Shown here in pieces: positions 62,170-64,000 of a stretch of DNA of 64,000 nucleotides. Position 1 is the first letter of the stretch. Each line of letters begins with the position of its first letter. The position numbers and the translations under genes were made by a program. Origin of the DNA: Thermocaproicibacter melissae (GTDB lineage Bacteria; Bacillota; Clostridia; Oscillospirales; Acutalibacteraceae); contig NZ_CP101827.1 of NCBI RefSeq assembly GCF_024498295.1, positions 1,802,001 through 1,866,000 on the forward strand. The letters run 5' to 3'. Below the pieces are notes generated by a model. That model was not told the origin of the DNA. It worked only from the letters and a program-made list of their open reading frames with translations, and searched no databases.

Positions 62170-62605
62170 TATAAAAATGAACGTACTTGGAAAAGTGGCG
62201 GAACCGCAAACATGTCAGCTTCCATGTCTAAAAAATTGGGATTTATTCCTATCACAACAGTTGATCCCTCCGTATCTATTACCTGTTCTCCAACCGGACA
62301 AATTTCCTAATTCACATTTTTCATATACGCTCTTGCCGCAAATTCACATCCGCTTCCTTTCTGCTTCAAACGTCCCTGCCCTTCGCGGCGGCATTGGCAT
62401 TTGAAACGGAAACGCTGCCAGAGCGTATAACACACTACACTTTGCTTCGCAAAGTGAGTGTGCCAAAGGGGGTGCCCCCTTTGGGAACCCCGCAAAATAC
62501 CCGGCGGTATTCAGCCCCTTCATGGGTCGAATGCCGCCGGGTATTGTTAATAGCCCTTCGGGTGTACTGCACAGGCAAGGTCAGCGTGAGTTGGTGGTGG
62601 TTTCC
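62170..62605. other. Mobile-element debris with nested hairpins
   Basis: No intact gene. Three adjacent hairpins: CACTTTG-CTTCG-CAAAGTG (62440-62458), CCAAAGGGGG / CCCCCTTTGG (62462-62483), and AATACCCGGCGG / CCGCCGGGTATT (about 62496-62545). This pattern resembles regions upstream of mobilisation genes in Firmicutes conjugative elements, so it may be an oriT-type relic. Confidence 0.35.
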
Positions 62606-62740
62606 TTAACTTTGGGAAACTCCGGTTTCCCATTTCGATACCGCGGCGACAGAAACACCGATTGCCGTGGCAAGCTGCTCCTGCGTCAGCCCCATGGCTT
62701 TACGTTTATTCTGAATATTTTTTCCAATGGATAACTGCAT
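62606..62740 (-). pseudogene. Truncated XRE-family regulator
   Basis: ATG at 62740 opens MQLSIGKNIQNKRKAMGLTQ and continues EQLATAIGVSVAAVSKWETG before a stop after 44 codons. The HTH is complete but the ligand or partner part that normally follows is lost. Typical of regulators in mobile elements. Confidence 0.75.
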
Positions 62741-62759
62741 ATAGATTCCTCACTTTCCA

Positions 62760-63027
62760 CTTGAGGAAGGCCTTTCCTTTGCATACTAGTATATCCGATA
62801 CCCAAAGGCTCCGCAATGGAGGCGTATTTGACTTTTCGCGTCTTCCGTTCAACCTGCGGTTGAATGATTTTACCGTTTTTTTATTGCTCCATATCAGGGA
62901 TGGCTGTCTGGTTTGTGCCATTGCCAGCACTTATTTGAACACCCAGGTTATAACATCTTTGAATATATCAATCCAATTTACGGCAAAGTGGCTTCAGCAC
63001 TCTGAGTTCTTGCTCACCACGAAAAAA
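62760..63027. other. Intergenic debris
   Basis: No convincing reading frame or RNA. Short frames are out of register with each other. Confidence 0.4.
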
Positions 63028-63052
63028 GGGCCGAGCCGGTTGGCTCGGTCCC
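63028..63052. terminator. Hairpin terminator
   Basis: Arms GGGCCGAGCC / GGCTCGGTCCC with a 4-base loop, followed by ATTTTG on the plus side. Confidence 0.65.
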
Positions 63053-63100
63053 ATTTTGTATTAGTTCAAAATAGATGCAGGCACAAAAGCGCGCAAAGCA

Positions 63101-63129
63101 GAACGCTCCCCATCATGTGAGGAGCGTGA
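63101..63129 (-). terminator. Terminator after tRNA-Ser
   Basis: Arms ACGCTCC / GGAGCGT about 23 bases after the tRNA on the minus strand. Confidence 0.6.
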
Positions 63130-63151
63130 ATTGCGTGCAGGCTCAGTCTGC

Positions 63152-63240
63152 TGGCGGAAGCGGTGGGATTCGAACCCACGAGCCCTTGCGGGCTACCTGA
63201 TTTCGAGTCAGGCCCGTTATGACCACTTCGATACGCTTCC
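63152..63240 (-). tRNA. tRNA-Ser (CGA)
   Basis: 89 bases with encoded CCA. Acceptor GGAAGCG / CGCTTCC, anticodon stem CCTGA/TCAGG with loop CTCGAAA (anticodon CGA), long variable arm AGCCCGCAAGGGCT, T-arm GTGGG-TTCGAAT-CCCAC, discriminator G. Confidence 0.96.
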
Positions 63241-63252
63241 ATAAATATAAAT

Positions 63253-63328
63253 AGGTGCTCGCCGAAAAGGAAAGAAAGACGGTATAGCTCCGTGCTGACG
63301 TACTTTCTCATTTTAACGGCAAGCACCT
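63253..63328. repeat. Interrupted inverted repeat upstream of tRNA-Ser
   Basis: AGGTGCTCGCCG (63253-63264) and CGGCAAGCACCT (63317-63328) are inverted with one mismatch, 52 bases apart. Purpose unclear. Confidence 0.4.
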
Positions 63329-63354
63329 GAAATGTCAAGAGTTATTGTTCCCCG

Positions 63355-64000
63355 TCAGCCTGCGGCTTCCACGGAAGTGGCGTCTTTTGCTTCAGCAGGA
63401 AGCTCTACTTTTGGGGTGCTGTCGATGCCCGAAAAATCGCCGGAAACATCGCCTTTCTGTACGGTAATTTGAACTTCGTTTCCCTCGATATTCTGAAAGA
63501 TATGATTCAAGGCATCTGTGGCATCGAGTTCCAGGCGCACCAGCTTTCCGGTGTCGCCGTCAACATAGCAGTAACCGTAAACCGTGGGTGCACTGTCGAC
63601 CAGCGCCGGAACGATTGTTTCGGACCCGCTTCCGATGCCGGACGCCGTGACGATATTCTCGATCATACTGCTCAGTACTTCGTTTTTCAACTTCAGTTCT
63701 ATTTTATGAACTTTCTTTGAGTTGATCTCCGTCTGGCGCACATATTTCTGGTCCTCCACATTGTTCAGCAACTGCAAAACCGAAATCTGCGCGGCAGGAG
63801 AAGTATCGAGATTCTCTACCGCTGTCTTCTGCCAACCGGTGGATGTTTTGCAGTAAAAATACACACTCCCGTTCTCGGTAACCGTGTAAGTCTCGCTGGT
63901 GCTGGAGGAACCGTCGTTGTTGGAAGTGAGAGAAGATTTGAGTGCAAAGGGGTCGGCGCAGTAAATTGATTCATTCTTTGTCTCAAAAACATGGCGGGTG
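63355..64000 (-). CDS. Lipoprotein-like protein, DUF6612-like (partial)
   Basis: C-terminal 214 residues visible; the N-terminus lies beyond the right edge. The sequence has NGSVYFYCKTSTGWQKTAVE and NSKKVHKIELKLKNEVLSSM, then YCYVDGDTGKLVRLELDATD, a LolA/LppX-like beta pattern as in DUF6612 lipoproteins. The stop is at 63355. An in-frame GTG near 63864 is internal, not a start. Likely cell-surface. Confidence 0.6.
   Translation of the reverse strand, partial: TRHVFETKNESIYCADPFALKSSLTSNNDGSSSTSETYTVTENGSVYFYCKTSTGWQKTAVENLDTSPAAQISVLQLLNNVEDQKYVRQTEINSKKVHKIELKLKNEVLSSMIENIVTASGIGSGSETIVPALVDSAPTVYGYCYVDGDTGKLVRLELDATDALNHIFQNIEGNEVQITVQKGDVSGDFSGIDSTPKVELPAEAKDATSVEAAG

Noticed and set aside
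62153-62404. 83-residue frame after the second leader copy
   Set aside because: No ribosome site and no recognisable membrane or domain pattern; treated as debris.

Overview
The window looks like a chromosomal stretch from a spore-forming, low-to-mid GC Firmicute of class Clostridia, probably Oscillospiraceae/Ruminococcaceae-like. The evidence is a cotJ spore-coat operon, HprK, WhiA and RapZ, a Firmicutes-type (T7SSb) type VII secretion locus, a T-box leader, and a tmRNA beside smpB. Species cannot be assigned from the sequence alone.

Layout. 1-7.1 kb (minus strand) is a housekeeping run: hprK, a PHP-domain phosphatase, murB, rapZ, whiA and the start of dnaE; yvcK/glmR, expected between rapZ and whiA, is absent. 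7.2-9.7 kb is a GH94 glycoside phosphorylase. 10.3-11.4 kb is a deletion scar joining a response-regulator receiver to the end of an FtsX-type ABC permease. 11.4-36.1 kb (minus strand) is a 25-kb type VII secretion locus in three blocks. The core operon holds FHA, PP2C, a transmembrane Ser/Thr kinase, membrane proteins, a 1993-residue Ig-like surface protein, a second FHA protein, a CpaE-like ATPase, a YukD-like ubiquitin-fold protein and EssC. A separate WXG100 gene and an effector operon (LXG-like protein, small helical partner, lipoprotein, DUF5082-like and SLAP-like proteins) follow. The last two blocks share a nearly identical promoter. A wrecked toxin gene with an intact candidate immunity gene lies between the blocks.

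36.3-42.8 kb holds a structured leader before a truncated transporter, an EamA transporter, an ECF S-component with a DUF4430 protein, and a T-box-controlled methionine operon (metF, separate MetH-activation protein, metH). 43.4-48.6 kb is the cotJA-cotJB-cotJC operon. cotJC is split by a 4.03-kb element carrying its own large serine recombinase. Removing the DNA between two copies of AGTATGGCGG restores a full in-frame cotJC, so this is a strong candidate for a developmentally excised, skin-like element and is the most interesting finding.

48.7-54.6 kb carries an esterase, a nitrilase-family amidohydrolase, ABC-transporter remnants, an LCP cell-wall ligase and an IS256-family insertion sequence. 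54.8-58.5 kb is tmRNA, smpB, recR, ybaB, dnaX and SRP RNA. 58.9-64 kb has a family 4 uracil-DNA glycosylase, small cupin, XRE/DUF2975 and DUF1361 genes, a stretch of mobile-element debris, tRNA-Ser and the end of a lipoprotein-like gene.
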